64,000 nucleotides of DNA from Janibacter endophyticus (GCF_016888335.1 NZ_JAFEJG010000004.1:2480001-2544000); one strand, 5' to 3'. Shown: positions 45,631 through 55,988, counted from the first letter of the stretch. The notes: a model not told the origin generated them from the sequence alone. Program-made: numbers and translations.

Positions 45631-46110
45631 TCAGTCCTCCCGGCCCCGGCCGAAGACCGCCCGCTCGGCCTCGCGGCGGTCCTGCTGCTCGCGCAGCGTG
45701 TGCCGCTTGTCGTAGTGCTTCTTGCCGGTGGCGACGGCGATCTCGACCTTGGCCCGCCCGTCGACGAAGTACAGCGAGAGCGGCACGATGGTGCGCCCGC
45801 TCGCGTGGATCTTCGCGTGGATCTTGTCGAGCTCGTGCCGGTGGAGCAGGAGCTTGCGGCGGCGGCGCGGCGTGTGGTTGGTCCAGTTGCCGTTGACGTA
45901 CTCGGGGATGTGCACTCCCTCGAGGTAGAGCTCGTCGCCGTAGAAGATCGCGAAGCCGTCGGTGAGCGCCGCGCGGCCCATGCGCAGCGCCTTGACCTCG
46001 GTGCCCATGAGCGCGATGCCGGCCTCGTAGGTGTCCTCGATGAGGTAGTCGTGCCGTGCCTTGCGGTTGCTCGCGATGACCTTGCGGCCCTCGTTCTTGT
46101 CCTTCGCCAC
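45631..46110 (-). CDS. smpB: SsrA-binding protein SmpB
   Basis: A 159-residue tmRNA partner. The OB fold has NRKARHDYLIEDTYEAGIAL, GTEVKALRMGRAALTDGF and LYLEGVHIPEY, and the basic tail has GKKHYDKRHTLREQQDRREAERA. SmpB binds the tRNA-like domain and places its tail in the empty mRNA channel. The GTG at 46110 (VAKDKNEGRK) has GGAGG 7-8 nt upstream. It sits close to ssrA, its RNA partner, and next to ftsX-M23 as in related actinobacteria. Confidence 0.96.
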   Translation of the reverse strand: MAKDKNEGRKVIASNRKARHDYLIEDTYEAGIALMGTEVKALRMGRAALTDGFAIFYGDELYLEGVHIPEYVNGNWTNHTPRRRRKLLLHRHELDKIHAKIHASGRTIVPLSLYFVDGRAKVEIAVATGKKHYDKRHTLREQQDRREAERAVFGRGRED

Positions 46111-46198
46111 GGTGGTCACCTCCAGATCTCGCAGCGGCGTGCCGGGCCACGGTACCTGTCGCGGCGCCCTGCGGCCGAGCCGATAGCCGGCGAAGGGG

Positions 46199-47551
46199 TC
46201 AGAGCCAGCCGCGTGGGTCGACGGCGGTGCCGTTCTCGTAGGTCTCGAAGTGGAGGTGGCAGCCGGTGGAGGTCCCGGTGGTGCCGACGTAGCCGATGAC
46301 CTGCCCGCGCGAGACGCTGCCGCCGGTCCGGGCGAAGGACTGGAGGTGGTTGTACGTCGTCGAGAGCAGGACGCCCCGCTTGACGCCGTGGTCGATGGCA
46401 ACCTGGAGTCCGTAGCCGCCCGCGGTCCCCGCCGAGATGATCTGCCCGTCGGCCGCCGCGTAGACCGGGGCCCCGCAGGCGCCCCCGTAGTCGCGCCCGG
46501 CGTGCAGGCGCCAGTAGTGGAGGATCGGGTGGAAGCGCAGCCCGAACTCTGAGGTGACGGGTGCGTTGACCGGCGCCGCGAGGACGCCCTGGCTGCGTGG
46601 TGGCGCCGGGTTGGGGTCCTTCGTCGTGCTGCTCGAGCGGCTGGCACGGGCGCGGGCCTCGCGGATGCGTCGCTCCTGCGCCTCGCGGGCTGCCTTGATC
46701 TGAGCGGCCTTGATCCGGGCCTTGCGCGCGCGCTCCTCGAGGACCCGGCCGAGCCGGACCGACTCGCCCTGGAGGTCCTCCAGACGCCTGCGCTCCTTGG
46801 TCCGCTCCTGCTGGAGGGTCTGTGCCTGACGGGCCTGGCTGGACTCGAGCCCCTCGAGGTCGGCCTGGGCGCGGTCGGCCCCGGCCTTGGCGGTCTGGGC
46901 CTCGCCGAGCCGGGCGCTGGCCTCGTCGCGGGCCGCCCTGGTCTTGTCGCGGAGCGCCTCGAGCCGGTCCTGCTGGGTCACGAGGTCGGCGCGAGAGGTG
47001 TTGAGCGTGTTGAGCGAGCTGGCCTGCACCCCGCCGACGGTGTCCGCCATGACCATCCGGTCGACGACCTCGGCGGGCGACTCGGCGCCGAGGGCGACGG
47101 CGAGGTCGCCAAGGCCCTGCTGCTGGTAGACCTCGCCGGCGAACCCGGCGACATGCTCCCTGGCCTGCGCGATCCGGGCGGTCGTCGTCGCGATGTCCTT
47201 GCGTGCCTTGGCCTCGTCGGCCTCGGCGACGCGCAGGGCCGCTGCCGCGTCGTCGTAGCGCGACTGCGCGGCGATCTCGGCGGCGGCCGCCTGCTCTGCC
47301 TTGGCCCGGGCGGCCGGGAGCTTGGTCCGGGTCACCTCGAGCGCGTCGTAGGCCTTGCGCAGCTGGGCCGAGGTGTGATCGAGGTCGGCCTGCGTCGAGG
47401 TGATCTGCTGGTCGACCTTGCGCTTCGTGTCCTCGGGGTCGTCGGCGGCGGTGGACGCGCTCGCCAGGCCGAGGCCGAGGCACACCGCAAGAGCCGCGCT
47501 GACCCCAGCGCGGCTCCGGAGCACTCGTCGGGGAGAACCTGGTCGCCTCAT
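46199..47551 (-). CDS. Secreted coiled-coil M23 (LytM) peptidoglycan hydrolase, probable FtsEX effector
   Basis: A 450-residue exported protein. The signal peptide (about 1-36, LAVCLGLGLASASTAA) is followed by a long coiled coil (about 40-290) made of Ala/Gln/Arg/Glu heptads. The C-terminal LytM domain has the zinc ligands in HAGRDYGG (HxxxD) and HLHFE (HxH). Coiled coil plus peptidase is the EnvC/PcsB/RipC design, where FtsEX pulls on the coiled coil to activate wall cleavage at division. Position directly after ftsX supports this. It is a metallo-endopeptidase rather than the NlpC/P60 enzyme (RipC) used by mycobacteria. Confidence 0.9.
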   Translation of the reverse strand: MRRPGSPRRVLRSRAGVSAALAVCLGLGLASASTAADDPEDTKRKVDQQITSTQADLDHTSAQLRKAYDALEVTRTKLPAARAKAEQAAAAEIAAQSRYDDAAAALRVAEADEAKARKDIATTTARIAQAREHVAGFAGEVYQQQGLGDLAVALGAESPAEVVDRMVMADTVGGVQASSLNTLNTSRADLVTQQDRLEALRDKTRAARDEASARLGEAQTAKAGADRAQADLEGLESSQARQAQTLQQERTKERRRLEDLQGESVRLGRVLEERARKARIKAAQIKAAREAQERRIREARARASRSSSTTKDPNPAPPRSQGVLAAPVNAPVTSEFGLRFHPILHYWRLHAGRDYGGACGAPVYAAADGQIISAGTAGGYGLQVAIDHGVKRGVLLSTTYNHLQSFARTGGSVSRGQVIGYVGTTGTSTGCHLHFETYENGTAVDPRGWL

Positions 47552-47620
47552 CGCCTGCCACCGTAGCCGCGGGACGCCCCGGCGTCTCGGATGTCCGCGC
47601 CGACGCGTGTCACGTCGGGC

Positions 47621-48529
47621 TCAGACCCGCAGGTATCGCCACAGCGTCACCGTCGAGGTCGCGATGGCGAGGACCGCGACGAGGACGAGGAGGAAGGGCG
47701 CGATGACGAGCACCTCCGCGCTGGAGATGAAGGCCGTGCCTGACGACTCCTGGATGAGGTACTCGTCGAAGAGGCTCCACGCCGAGAACCACAGCAGCCC
47801 GATGGCGAGCAGCGTGCCGACGATGCCGGCGATGAGCGTCTCGAGGATGAAGGGGGTGCGGATCGTGCTGTTGCTGGCCCCGACGAGCTTCATGATCGCG
47901 ATCTCGCGACGCCGGGTGTAGGCGGCCTGACGGATCGTCGTCGCCATGAGCAGGACGGCGCTGACGAGCGTGAGCAGCGCGAGCGCCACCATCACCGCGG
48001 TGGCGATGTTGATCGCCTGGAAGAGGCTGGAGAAGACCTTGCGCAGGTCAGGCACGCTCGCCACCCCGGGCGCGTTCTCGAACGCGGACGCGATCGTCTC
48101 GTACTGCTCGGGGTCGCTGAGCTGCACCCGATAGCTCGGCGGGATGTCACCCACCCGGATGTTCTTGCTCAGCGGGGAGTTCTCGTAGTCCTCCCGGAAA
48201 CGGTCGAAGGCCTCCTGCTCGGTCTCGAAGTAGACCTCCTTGACGAGCGGCTTGGACTCCTCGAGCTGCGCCTCGATGGTCGCCCGCTGCTCCTCCGTGG
48301 CAGCCCCCTGGGAGCAGTTGGGCTGGCTCGAGGTCTCGGTGCACAGGTAGATGGAGACCTGGACGCGGTCGTACCAGTGCCCCTTCATCGTCTGGACCTG
48401 CCGCTGAGCGAGCACGCCGACGCCGAGCAGGTACATCGAGATCATCGTCACGAGGACGACGGAGACGGCGATCGACTTGTTGCGGCGCAGCCCCTGCCAC
48501 GCGTCGACAAGGATGTTGGTGGGCCTCAT
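47621..48529 (-). CDS. ftsX: Cell division permease-like protein FtsX
   Basis: A 302-residue membrane protein with the FtsX layout: a helix near residues 20-45, a large extracellular loop (about 45-165, with two Cys in CTETSSQPNCSQG), then three C-terminal helices. The loop contacts peptidoglycan hydrolases. RREIAIMKLVGASNSTIRTPF is the family signature. It overlaps ftsE by 4 bp. The extracellular Cys pair may form a disulfide. Confidence 0.96.
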   Translation of the reverse strand: MRPTNILVDAWQGLRRNKSIAVSVVLVTMISMYLLGVGVLAQRQVQTMKGHWYDRVQVSIYLCTETSSQPNCSQGAATEEQRATIEAQLEESKPLVKEVYFETEQEAFDRFREDYENSPLSKNIRVGDIPPSYRVQLSDPEQYETIASAFENAPGVASVPDLRKVFSSLFQAINIATAVMVALALLTLVSAVLLMATTIRQAAYTRRREIAIMKLVGASNSTIRTPFILETLIAGIVGTLLAIGLLWFSAWSLFDEYLIQESSGTAFISSAEVLVIAPFLLVLVAVLAIATSTVTLWRYLRV

Positions 48530-49440
48530 CGCGGGTCCTCCTCGTCCCAGTCGTCCCAGTCGGGGCCGACGACCATCCCGGGCTCGGCGTCCTCCTCGGC
48601 GATCCGCTCGGCCTCGGCGCGCTCGGCCTCCGGGTCGCGCGGGAGGTCCTCCTCGGGCCGGTGGTCGGGCGAAGGGGGGACCGGTCCCCCGTCGTCGACG
48701 GGCGGGTGGGCGCCGCGTACGGCGGAGCGCTGCTCCCGCTGGACCGAGTCGACGGCCTTGGGGACGTAGGAGCCGGTGGCCTCGTCGCGGATGACGACGC
48801 CGTCCTCGATCTCGACGACGCGCTGCTGCATGCGGTCGACGATGGTGTTGTCGTGGGTGGCCATGAGGATCGTCGTCCCCGAGTCGTGGATGCGTCCGAG
48901 GAGCTGGACGATGTCGAGCGAGGTCGCCGGGTCGAGGTTGCCGGTCGGCTCATCGCAGAGCAGGACCGGGGGCCGGTTGACGACCGCACGGGCGATGGCG
49001 ACCCGCTGCTGCTCGCCGCCGGAGAGCTCGTGCGGGTAGCGCCTGCCCATGTCCTCGAGCCCGACGAGCTCGAGGGTCTCGGGCACGAGCGAGCGGATCG
49101 CGCGCCGCGGGCGGCCGATGACCTGGAGGGCGAAGGCGACGTTCTGCTCGACGGTCTTGTTGGGCAGGAGGCGGAAGTCCTGGAAGACCGAGCCGATCTG
49201 GCGGCGCAGCTGGGGCACCTTGCGGTGCGGGAGCCGGGAGAGGTCGTGGCCGCCGACGAGGAGGCGCCCGTCGGTCACCTGCTCCTCCCGGATGGCCAGC
49301 CGCAGCATCGTCGACTTGCCGGAGCCGGAGGCCCCGACGAGGAAGACGAACTCGCCCCGCGAGATCTCCAGGTCCACGCCCTGCAGCGCAGGGTGCTGCT
49401 GGCGCGGGTAGAGCTTGGTGACGTTCTCGAAGCGGATCAT
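48526..49440 (-). CDS. ftsE: Cell division ATP-binding protein FtsE with acidic C-terminal extension
   Basis: A 304-residue ABC ATPase; usual FtsE is about 225-230. The core (1-225) has Walker A VGASGSGKSTML, signature ELSGGEQQRVAIARA and Walker B VLLCDEPTGNLDP, and the early MIRFENVTKLYP start. The extra 75-80 residues are Pro/Glu/Asp-rich and end in DWDDWDEEDPR. The extension is predicted disordered and acidic. Function of the tail is unknown; FtsE powers FtsX conformational change. Confidence 0.95.
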   Translation of the reverse strand: MIRFENVTKLYPRQQHPALQGVDLEISRGEFVFLVGASGSGKSTMLRLAIREEQVTDGRLLVGGHDLSRLPHRKVPQLRRQIGSVFQDFRLLPNKTVEQNVAFALQVIGRPRRAIRSLVPETLELVGLEDMGRRYPHELSGGEQQRVAIARAVVNRPPVLLCDEPTGNLDPATSLDIVQLLGRIHDSGTTILMATHDNTIVDRMQQRVVEIEDGVVIRDEATGSYVPKAVDSVQREQRSAVRGAHPPVDDGGPVPPSPDHRPEEDLPRDPEAERAEAERIAEEDAEPGMVVGPDWDDWDEEDPR

Positions 49441-49509
49441 CGCGGGGTGGGAGCCTCAGGGTCGGGTGCTGGCCGTCGTCAGGATATGTCGGCGTCGTGA
49501 CCGATCTGA

Positions 49510-49546
49510 GACACCGCGGAGGATCGGCGCGTTCGCCCGCGGTGTC
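49510..49546 (-). terminator. Hairpin downstream of prfB
   Basis: GACACCGCGG pairs with CCGCGGTGTC (10 bp) around a 17-nt loop, starting 7 nt after the prfB stop and before the ftsE start at 49440. It could attenuate read-through from prfB into ftsE. Confidence 0.55.
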
Positions 49547-49552
49547 GGCGCG

Positions 49553-50680
<1,128 letters not shown>

Positions 50681-50733
50681 GAAGAGCAAGACTACGGCAG
50701 GGCCGGTGACCGGCCCTGCCGCAGGAGGGTGGC

Positions 50734-51153
50734 TCAGGCGGTGGCGCCGAGCGCCTCCTCGATCTTGCGGATGGCGTCCGCCTCGCTCTGGGCGACGTCG
50801 TCGGCGGCGGCCGCCACGTCGCGGGCGCTCGCGAGGACCGTCGTGCGGTAGCCGTCGAGCAGCTGGGGCGCCTTGGCCTGCAGGATGCCGACGGCCTGAC
50901 GGAGCAGCTCGAGGGTGCGGCCCTCGACCTCGGCCTTGTCCCCCTTCGGCATCTCGGGGAAGCCGCCCTGGGCGATGAGCTGCTGGATCTGCGGCGGGGC
51001 GGCCTTGACGGCCTTGCTCGCGGCGAAGGACTCCTTGAAGGTGTCGAGGAAGCCGGGCTCGGCGCCGGCGACGAGGACCCCGGCGCGCATCGCGGCGGAG
51101 CGCAGGACGCCCTGCTCCTCGTCAGTGAGCTGGGGTGCGGTGGACTCGGTCAT
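50734..51153 (-). CDS. Uncharacterised small helical protein
   Basis: A 139-residue, soluble, Ala-rich helical protein that I cannot assign. Blocks include [38 protein letters not shown] and [20 protein letters not shown]. There is no signal peptide or membrane segment. The start ATG follows AGGAGGCAGC, a strong Shine-Dalgarno. It lies 54 bp upstream of prfB on the same strand and may be cotranscribed. No known domain is evident. Confidence 0.8.
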   Translation of the reverse strand: MTESTAPQLTDEEQGVLRSAAMRAGVLVAGAEPGFLDTFKESFAASKAVKAAPPQIQQLIAQGGFPEMPKGDKAEVEGRTLELLRQAVGILQAKAPQLLDGYRTTVLASARDVAAAADDVAQSEADAIRKIEEALGATA

Positions 51154-51217
51154 GCTGCCTCCTGGCCTGGTCGGCCGACGGTCGTCGGCACTCCCGCCAG
51201 TGTGCGCGCGGAGGTGA

Positions 51218-51249
51218 GGCGAAGGGGGCCTGGCGCCTCCCCCTTCGCC
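51218..51249. terminator. Hairpin between the AI-2E gene and its downstream neighbour
   Basis: GGCGAAGGGGG pairs with CCCCCTTCGCC (11 bp) with a 10-nt loop. It lies 20 bp after the stop of the AI-2E-type gene (minus strand). Confidence 0.7.
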
Positions 51250-51269
51250 CACCGGCCGGCGCAGCCGGT

Positions 51270-52487
51270 TCAGACCGGTTGAGCAGAGCGCCGCTCGTCG
51301 GGCGCGGAGGCGATGAACTGGTTGAGCCAGCGGGCCTTGGGGTCGCGGTCGATGAGCACCGACTTCACGAGCAGGGTGAAGGGGATGGCCAGCAGCGCGC
51401 CGAGCGCCCCGAAGACGTAGCTCCAGAAGATCAGGGAGAGGAAGGCGGTCGTGGCGTTGATGCCGACGGCGTCGCCGGTGAACTTGGGCTGGAGCACGGT
51501 CTGGATGACGAAGTTGGCGACGGAGTAGACGACGACGACCCAGATGAGCTTCTCCACTCCCCCGTCGAGCAGGGCGAGCAGCGCCGGCGGGACGAGGCCG
51601 ATGACGAAGCCGATGTTGGGGATGTAGTTCGTGACGAAGGCGAGCAGCCCGAAGGTCAGCGGCAGCGGCACGTCGAGGATCATCAGCGCGATCGAGTCGA
51701 TGACGGCGACGATGATGCCGAAGAGGGTGGAGACGACCCAGTACTTGCGGACCCGCTCGCCGAAGTCGGCGAGGGCGTCGGCGATGTCGGGCTTGGCGCG
51801 GTGGACGCCGCGCAGACGCTTGGGGAAGCCGCCGGCGTCCATGGTGAGGAAGAGCATGACGGTGAGCAGGAAGAGCATCGAGGTCGTCAGGCTGCCGAGG
51901 GTGTTGGCCAGGCTGCGGGCGACACCGGTGAGGTCCTTGATCTCGAAGCCCTGCATGGCGTTGTCGATCTGCTCCTGGGTGATGCCCCAGCCGACGAGGG
52001 TGTCCTGACCGTTCGCGACGAGGTCGTCGAAGGTCTCCGTGTACTTGGGCAGCTCGGTGGCGAGCTTGCCGGCGGCCAGGCCGAGGGAGCCGACGAGCAG
52101 GGCGAGGATGCCGTAGAGGAGCAGGAGCATGACGATCGCGCCGAGGGCCCGGGGCAGCACCTTGGAGAGCGCCCGGTAGATGGGGAAGACGGCGATGATC
52201 AGGGTGATCGCGAGGAAGGTCGGCGCGATGATCGAGGCGACGGACTTCAGCCCGCCGATGGCGATGACGGCGCCGGCGATGCCGAGGAGCAGGACGAGGG
52301 TGGGCGGCAGCACGGCGCGCATCTCGGGGATGGCCGGCTCGGGGTGCTCGTGCTCTCGCTCGACGGTGCGCACCTCGCGGGCGGGGACGGTGGGGGTCAC
52401 CGGGGCGGGCGCGGGGTCGACGGTGCCGTCGGCGTGGTGGGCCACCTCGGGCTGTGCGTCGGGGCCGGGCTGGTCGGGGTTGCTCAC
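51270..52487 (-). CDS. AI-2E family transporter (PerM/UPF0118 type)
   Basis: A 405-residue membrane protein with about eight helices. The acidic/Pro-rich N-terminus (about 60 residues) precedes VLLLGIAGAVIAIGGLKSV. The family block around YWVVSTLFGIIVAVIDSIAL and LPLTFGLLAFVTNYIPNIGFVIG matches AI-2E/PerM proteins. These export diverse substrates, and the AI-2 role of TqsA is not general. No signalling gene is nearby. Confidence 0.88.
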   Translation of the reverse strand: MSNPDQPGPDAQPEVAHHADGTVDPAPAPVTPTVPAREVRTVEREHEHPEPAIPEMRAVLPPTLVLLLGIAGAVIAIGGLKSVASIIAPTFLAITLIIAVFPIYRALSKVLPRALGAIVMLLLLYGILALLVGSLGLAAGKLATELPKYTETFDDLVANGQDTLVGWGITQEQIDNAMQGFEIKDLTGVARSLANTLGSLTTSMLFLLTVMLFLTMDAGGFPKRLRGVHRAKPDIADALADFGERVRKYWVVSTLFGIIVAVIDSIALMILDVPLPLTFGLLAFVTNYIPNIGFVIGLVPPALLALLDGGVEKLIWVVVVYSVANFVIQTVLQPKFTGDAVGINATTAFLSLIFWSYVFGALGALLAIPFTLLVKSVLIDRDPKARWLNQFIASAPDERRSAQPV

Positions 52488-52580
52488 GGGTGCCTCACGG
52501 TCGGTCGGGGGCGAAGGGGGTCCGCCGGGGTCATTGTGTCGGAGCGGGCGGACAGGGTGCGGGAGGACCCGCGGCAGGTC

Positions 52581-53051
52581 TCAGGGGGCGGGCTCGGCGA
52601 CCTGTGCCTGGGCGCGGGACTCGACGGTCACGGTGACGGATCCGCCGAGCCCCTGGAGCAGCCCGCCGACGAGCGGGAGGTCGGCCTCACCGGTGAGCCG
52701 GACGACGGCGGTGTCCCCGTCGACAGCTCCCGTGCCGGGAGCGACCTGCCAGGAGAGCAGGCCGGCGGGGAGCGCCCTGGAGTCCAGCGCGTCGGCGGCG
52801 GCGGCGCGGACGGCCTCGTCGCTCACCGGCACCGTGCGGTCCACCCCGGAGGTGTAGAGGCCGGTCTCGTCCTCGTCGACGGCGTCGAGCGCTGCGGTGT
52901 CCGCGGCGTCGAGGAGCCGCATCCGGCTGATGTGCACGGAGGTCACCGCGGTCGCTCCGATGATCAGGGTGAGTGCGATGACCGTGAAGCCGAGGATGAG
53001 CAGGGAGAGCTGGCCGGTGTCGTCCCCGGCCCGGCGGCGCAGGCCGGTCAC
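52581..53051 (-). CDS. TadG-like minor pilin / secreted Flp-assembly protein
   Basis: A 156-residue protein with the actinobacterial TadG-like start GDDTGQLSLLILGFTVIALT (Gly-Gln-Leu-Ser, one long helix) followed by SRMRLLDAADTAALDAV. The remaining residues are predicted exported. The GTG start overlaps the upstream TadE stop. It is the last gene of the Tad operon. Confidence 0.78.
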   Translation of the reverse strand: MTGLRRRAGDDTGQLSLLILGFTVIALTLIIGATAVTSVHISRMRLLDAADTAALDAVDEDETGLYTSGVDRTVPVSDEAVRAAAADALDSRALPAGLLSWQVAPGTGAVDGDTAVVRLTGEADLPLVGGLLQGLGGSVTVTVESRAQAQVAEPAP

Positions 53052-53530
53052 GGGGTCCTCGCCTCGTAGCGCGGGACGACGGAGACCTGGGATGCGCTCA
53101 CCGGGACCTCGAGCGGCACCACGTCGCGGGCGAAGGCGGGGACGAGAGGCAGCGGCACCACGACCGTCGCCACCGACCGGATCTCTCCTTCGGGCGTGAG
53201 GCAGGGGGTCTGCGTGCACTTCACCTCGAGGCGCCCCTGCGCACCGAACCCCTGGTCCTCGAACGCGATGCCGGCTGCCGTCTCGGCCCGGGCGGGCGCG
53301 GTCTCCTCGGACTGCGCGGTGACGAATGCACGACCCGACTCGCGGGCTGCCTGGGTCACGGCGAAGGTGCCTGCCTGAAGCCTCGCCAGCATGAGGACGA
53401 GGTAGATCAGCGGGACGAGCAGGACGACCGCGAGGATGACGAACTCGACGACGGCCGACCCCTCGTCCGCCACGGCCCTGCGGGCCAGCATGGCCCGCAC
53501 CGCCCGGACCCGGCTCGGAAGCACGCTCAC
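53048..53530 (-). CDS. TadE-family pilus assembly protein (second copy)
   Basis: A 160-residue pseudopilin-like protein. DEGSAVVEFVILAVVLLVPL (about residues 22-41) is the TadE motif: Gly, then Ser-Ala-x-x-Glu-Phe start of the helix. Two Cys (VKCTQTPCLT) could form a disulfide. GTG start overlapping the upstream stop. It differs from the adjacent TadE gene. Confidence 0.85.
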   Translation of the reverse strand: MSVLPSRVRAVRAMLARRAVADEGSAVVEFVILAVVLLVPLIYLVLMLARLQAGTFAVTQAARESGRAFVTAQSEETAPARAETAAGIAFEDQGFGAQGRLEVKCTQTPCLTPEGEIRSVATVVVPLPLVPAFARDVVPLEVPVSASQVSVVPRYEARTP

Positions 53531-53913
53531 TGCTCCTCCAGGAAAGCCCGGCCGGTCACGTCGAGAGCTCCGTCGGGTCCCAGCGGACCCAGCACCGGCA
53601 GGGGGGCTCGGACCCGGACCACGACCACCTCGACGCCATCGGGTGTCTGCTCGACCGAGGCCGAGACGTCGTCGGCGTACCCGTCCGAGACCGCCCGGCG
53701 GATCAGGTCTTCGGTCCGCGCCACCCCCTGCTCGGGTGAGGACCCGACGCGTGCCGCGTGCCGTGCTCCCTCAGAGGCGCACGAGACCAACGTGTTGCGG
53801 ATGTGCAGGGCAGCGCCGAGCTGGAGCACGGCGGCGAAGAGGAGCGCGAGCAGCCCGGACGTCAACGCGAAGTCGACGACCGCGGCACCCTTCTCCTCAC
53901 GCAGGCGGCTCAT
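53527..53913 (-). CDS. TadE-family pilus assembly protein
   Basis: A 128-residue protein. EEKGAAVVDFALTSGLLALLF (with Asp replacing the usual Glu at position +5) starts the membrane helix, the TadE-type pseudopilin layout. The exported part is small and beta-rich (VEQTPDGVEVVVVRVRAPL). It lies in the Tad operon with 4-bp overlaps to both neighbours. Confidence 0.83.
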   Translation of the reverse strand: MSRLREEKGAAVVDFALTSGLLALLFAAVLQLGAALHIRNTLVSCASEGARHAARVGSSPEQGVARTEDLIRRAVSDGYADDVSASVEQTPDGVEVVVVRVRAPLPVLGPLGPDGALDVTGRAFLEEQ

Positions 53914-54119
53914 CGCGGGTCGTCAGGACCCGTCACGCCGCTCAGTGCCTCCTCGAACATCGTCTGCAGCCGCTCGCCGGCGATCGCCCAGAGGCCGACG
54001 ACGAGAGCAGCCGTCATGAGCGTGATGAGCACCCAGCCCGGGACGTCACCGCGCTCGCTGCGCGAACCGCTGACGATCCGCTGGAGCGTCATGTGGGCCT
54101 TGATCAGTGCGGTGGTCAT
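53910..54119 (-). CDS. Flp-type pilin-like small protein
   Basis: A 69-residue protein with a single helix, SRSERGDVPGWVLITLMTAA, followed by LVVGLWAIAGERLQTMFEEAL. Position, size and one central helix fit the Flp-pilin slot of actinobacterial Tad clusters. The usual Glu five residues into the helix is absent, so processing by a prepilin peptidase is uncertain. Confidence 0.7.
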   Translation of the reverse strand: MTTALIKAHMTLQRIVSGSRSERGDVPGWVLITLMTAALVVGLWAIAGERLQTMFEEALSGVTGPDDPR

Positions 54120-54177
54120 GTCTCTCTCCTCATCTGTGCAGACGCCCCCTCGGCGTCGGCTGCTGGTCTGGCGGGCA

Positions 54178-55131
54178 TCACATCTGGAACTGGAAGAACT
54201 CGATCCCGGGGAAGATGGCGAAGACGATGGTGATCGGCAGGACGAGGAAGACGACCGGGACCATCATGGCGATCTCCTTCTTGCCGCCTTCCTCCATGAT
54301 CTGCCGGCGCCCGTCCTCCCGGACGTCCTGCGCCTGCGCCCGGAGGACGTCCGCCAACGGGGTGCCTCGCTCGACCGCGATGATGATCCCGTCGACGAAC
54401 CGGGCCAGGCTCGGCAGGCCGGTACGGTCGGCGAGACCCTGGAGGGCGGTCGGGAGGTTCGCGCCCGCCCGCGCGTCAGCGAGGCACTGACGCAGCTCGG
54501 CGGCGAGCTCACCCTGGGACATCCGCACCACGCGCTCCAGGGCGCCGACAGCACCCTCCCCCGCACCGACGGCCAGGGCCAGCAGCTCGGCGACGGTGGG
54601 GAACTCGGTGAGCATCAGCTGCTCGCGGCGCTCGGCTGCCCGGCTCAGCAGCGTGTCGCGCGCCAGGACGCCGAAGGCGAAGCCCAGGCCGATGAGCGCC
54701 AGCAGGACCACCCACGACGCACCCCGGGTCGCCATGCTCAGCGCACCGACGAGGCCACCGAGGAACGCACCGACCACCCCAAGCAGCACCTGCTCGGCCC
54801 GGAACTGGTCCGTGTCCGGCTCGGCACCGGATCTCACCAGCCGCCGGCGCACCGAGCTGTTGCCGCCCAGGACCCGCTCGACCCGACCTGCCGCGGCGGT
54901 GATGAGGGGACGAACCAGTGCGGGAAGCGCCCCGGTGACATCCACCCGCGTCGCCGAGAGGAGCCGGGAGGGACGCGGGGTGTCGCGCAGGTACGGCTCG
55001 AGCCGGTCGTCGAGGGAGGCTCGCCGGCGCGCGGGCAGCCCCTGGTAGACGAGGAGGAGGCCGAGGGCCAGGACCGCGCCGAGGAGCGCCCCACCCCGGT
55101 GCAGGCCGATGCCGTGGACGAGCTCGGTCAC
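54178..55131 (-). CDS. tadC: Tad secretion system inner-membrane protein TadC
   Basis: A 317-residue type II secretion F-domain protein. A cytoplasmic F-domain (FPTVAELLALAVGAGEGAVG, ALERVVRMSQGELAAELRQ, LADRTGLPSLARFVDGI, EMAPVL-like AQDVREDGRRQIMEEGGKKE) sits between paired helices. With TadB it forms the platform on which the CpaF ATPase acts. The GTG start overlaps the TadB stop by 4 bp. Confidence 0.88.
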   Translation of the reverse strand: MTELVHGIGLHRGGALLGAVLALGLLLVYQGLPARRRASLDDRLEPYLRDTPRPSRLLSATRVDVTGALPALVRPLITAAAGRVERVLGGNSSVRRRLVRSGAEPDTDQFRAEQVLLGVVGAFLGGLVGALSMATRGASWVVLLALIGLGFAFGVLARDTLLSRAAERREQLMLTEFPTVAELLALAVGAGEGAVGALERVVRMSQGELAAELRQCLADARAGANLPTALQGLADRTGLPSLARFVDGIIIAVERGTPLADVLRAQAQDVREDGRRQIMEEGGKKEIAMMVPVVFLVLPITIVFAIFPGIEFFQFQM

Positions 55132-55988
55132 CGCAGCACCCGCGCTTCCTCGGGCAGCCTGCCCAGGCGCATCATCAGCCGATAGGCCAGGAGCGACATC
55201 GCCCCGCCGAAGGCGAGGATCATCGCCCCGGCCCGGCTGTCGTAGGCAGCGATCGACTCGGGTCGGGTGCAGAGCAGGGCCAGCACGATCCACGGCGCCG
55301 CCACGGCCAGACGTGCGGCATTGACCGTCCACGACTGCCGGGCCTCGAGCTCGGCCCGGGTGCGTGCGTCCTCCCGCAGGAAGGTGCTCAGCGTCCGCAG
55401 CAGCGTGCCGAGATCGCTGCCGCCGACCTCGCGAGCGATCCTGAGGGACTCCACGATCCGGTCGCCGACCGGGTCGGCGAGCCGTTCCTTGAGCCGGTCG
55501 AGGGAGTCGGCGAAGCGTCCGGAGGTCCGGTAGTCGTTGGCGAAGTCGGCGAAGGCCGGCCGCAGCTCCTCCGGGCCGCGGTGCGACAGCTGGGACAGCG
55601 CCTCGGGCAACGCCATGCCGGCCCGGACCGCGGAGGTGATGTTGTCCACCACGTCGGGCCAGAGGTCGCGCAGCAGTGCCCGCCGGGCCCGGGCGCGCAT
55701 CCGAACCACCGTGACCGGCAACCAGGCAGCCATCACGGCGAAGCACAGTGACACGGTGAGGACCGTCGTCAGGGCGAAGAGGAGGAGGAAGGTCATCAAC
55801 GCGCCGATCCCGCAGGCCGCGAGGAGGACCTTCGGCGTGATGTTGTGGTGACCGGCCTGGGCCAGGTCGTCGCCAAGACGCCGCAGGAGCCGCTGCGGGC
55901 GATCCTGCCGGGGCACGCGGGGCCACGTCGACCACCAGACGCAGAAGAGCCCGCAGCCCAGGAGGAGCCCCACGAGGAGCCCCGTCAT
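55128..55988 (-). CDS. tadB: Tad secretion system inner-membrane protein TadB
   Basis: A 286-residue F-domain protein like TadC. The domain has LWPDVVDNITSAVRAGMALP and EALSQLSHRGPEELRPAF, then VGDRIVESLRIAREVGGSDLG, with helices at each end. The ATG at 55988 overlaps the cpaF stop (ATGA). Confidence 0.88.
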   Translation of the reverse strand: MTGLLVGLLLGCGLFCVWWSTWPRVPRQDRPQRLLRRLGDDLAQAGHHNITPKVLLAACGIGALMTFLLLFALTTVLTVSLCFAVMAAWLPVTVVRMRARARRALLRDLWPDVVDNITSAVRAGMALPEALSQLSHRGPEELRPAFADFANDYRTSGRFADSLDRLKERLADPVGDRIVESLRIAREVGGSDLGTLLRTLSTFLREDARTRAELEARQSWTVNAARLAVAAPWIVLALLCTRPESIAAYDSRAGAMILAFGGAMSLLAYRLMMRLGRLPEEARVLR

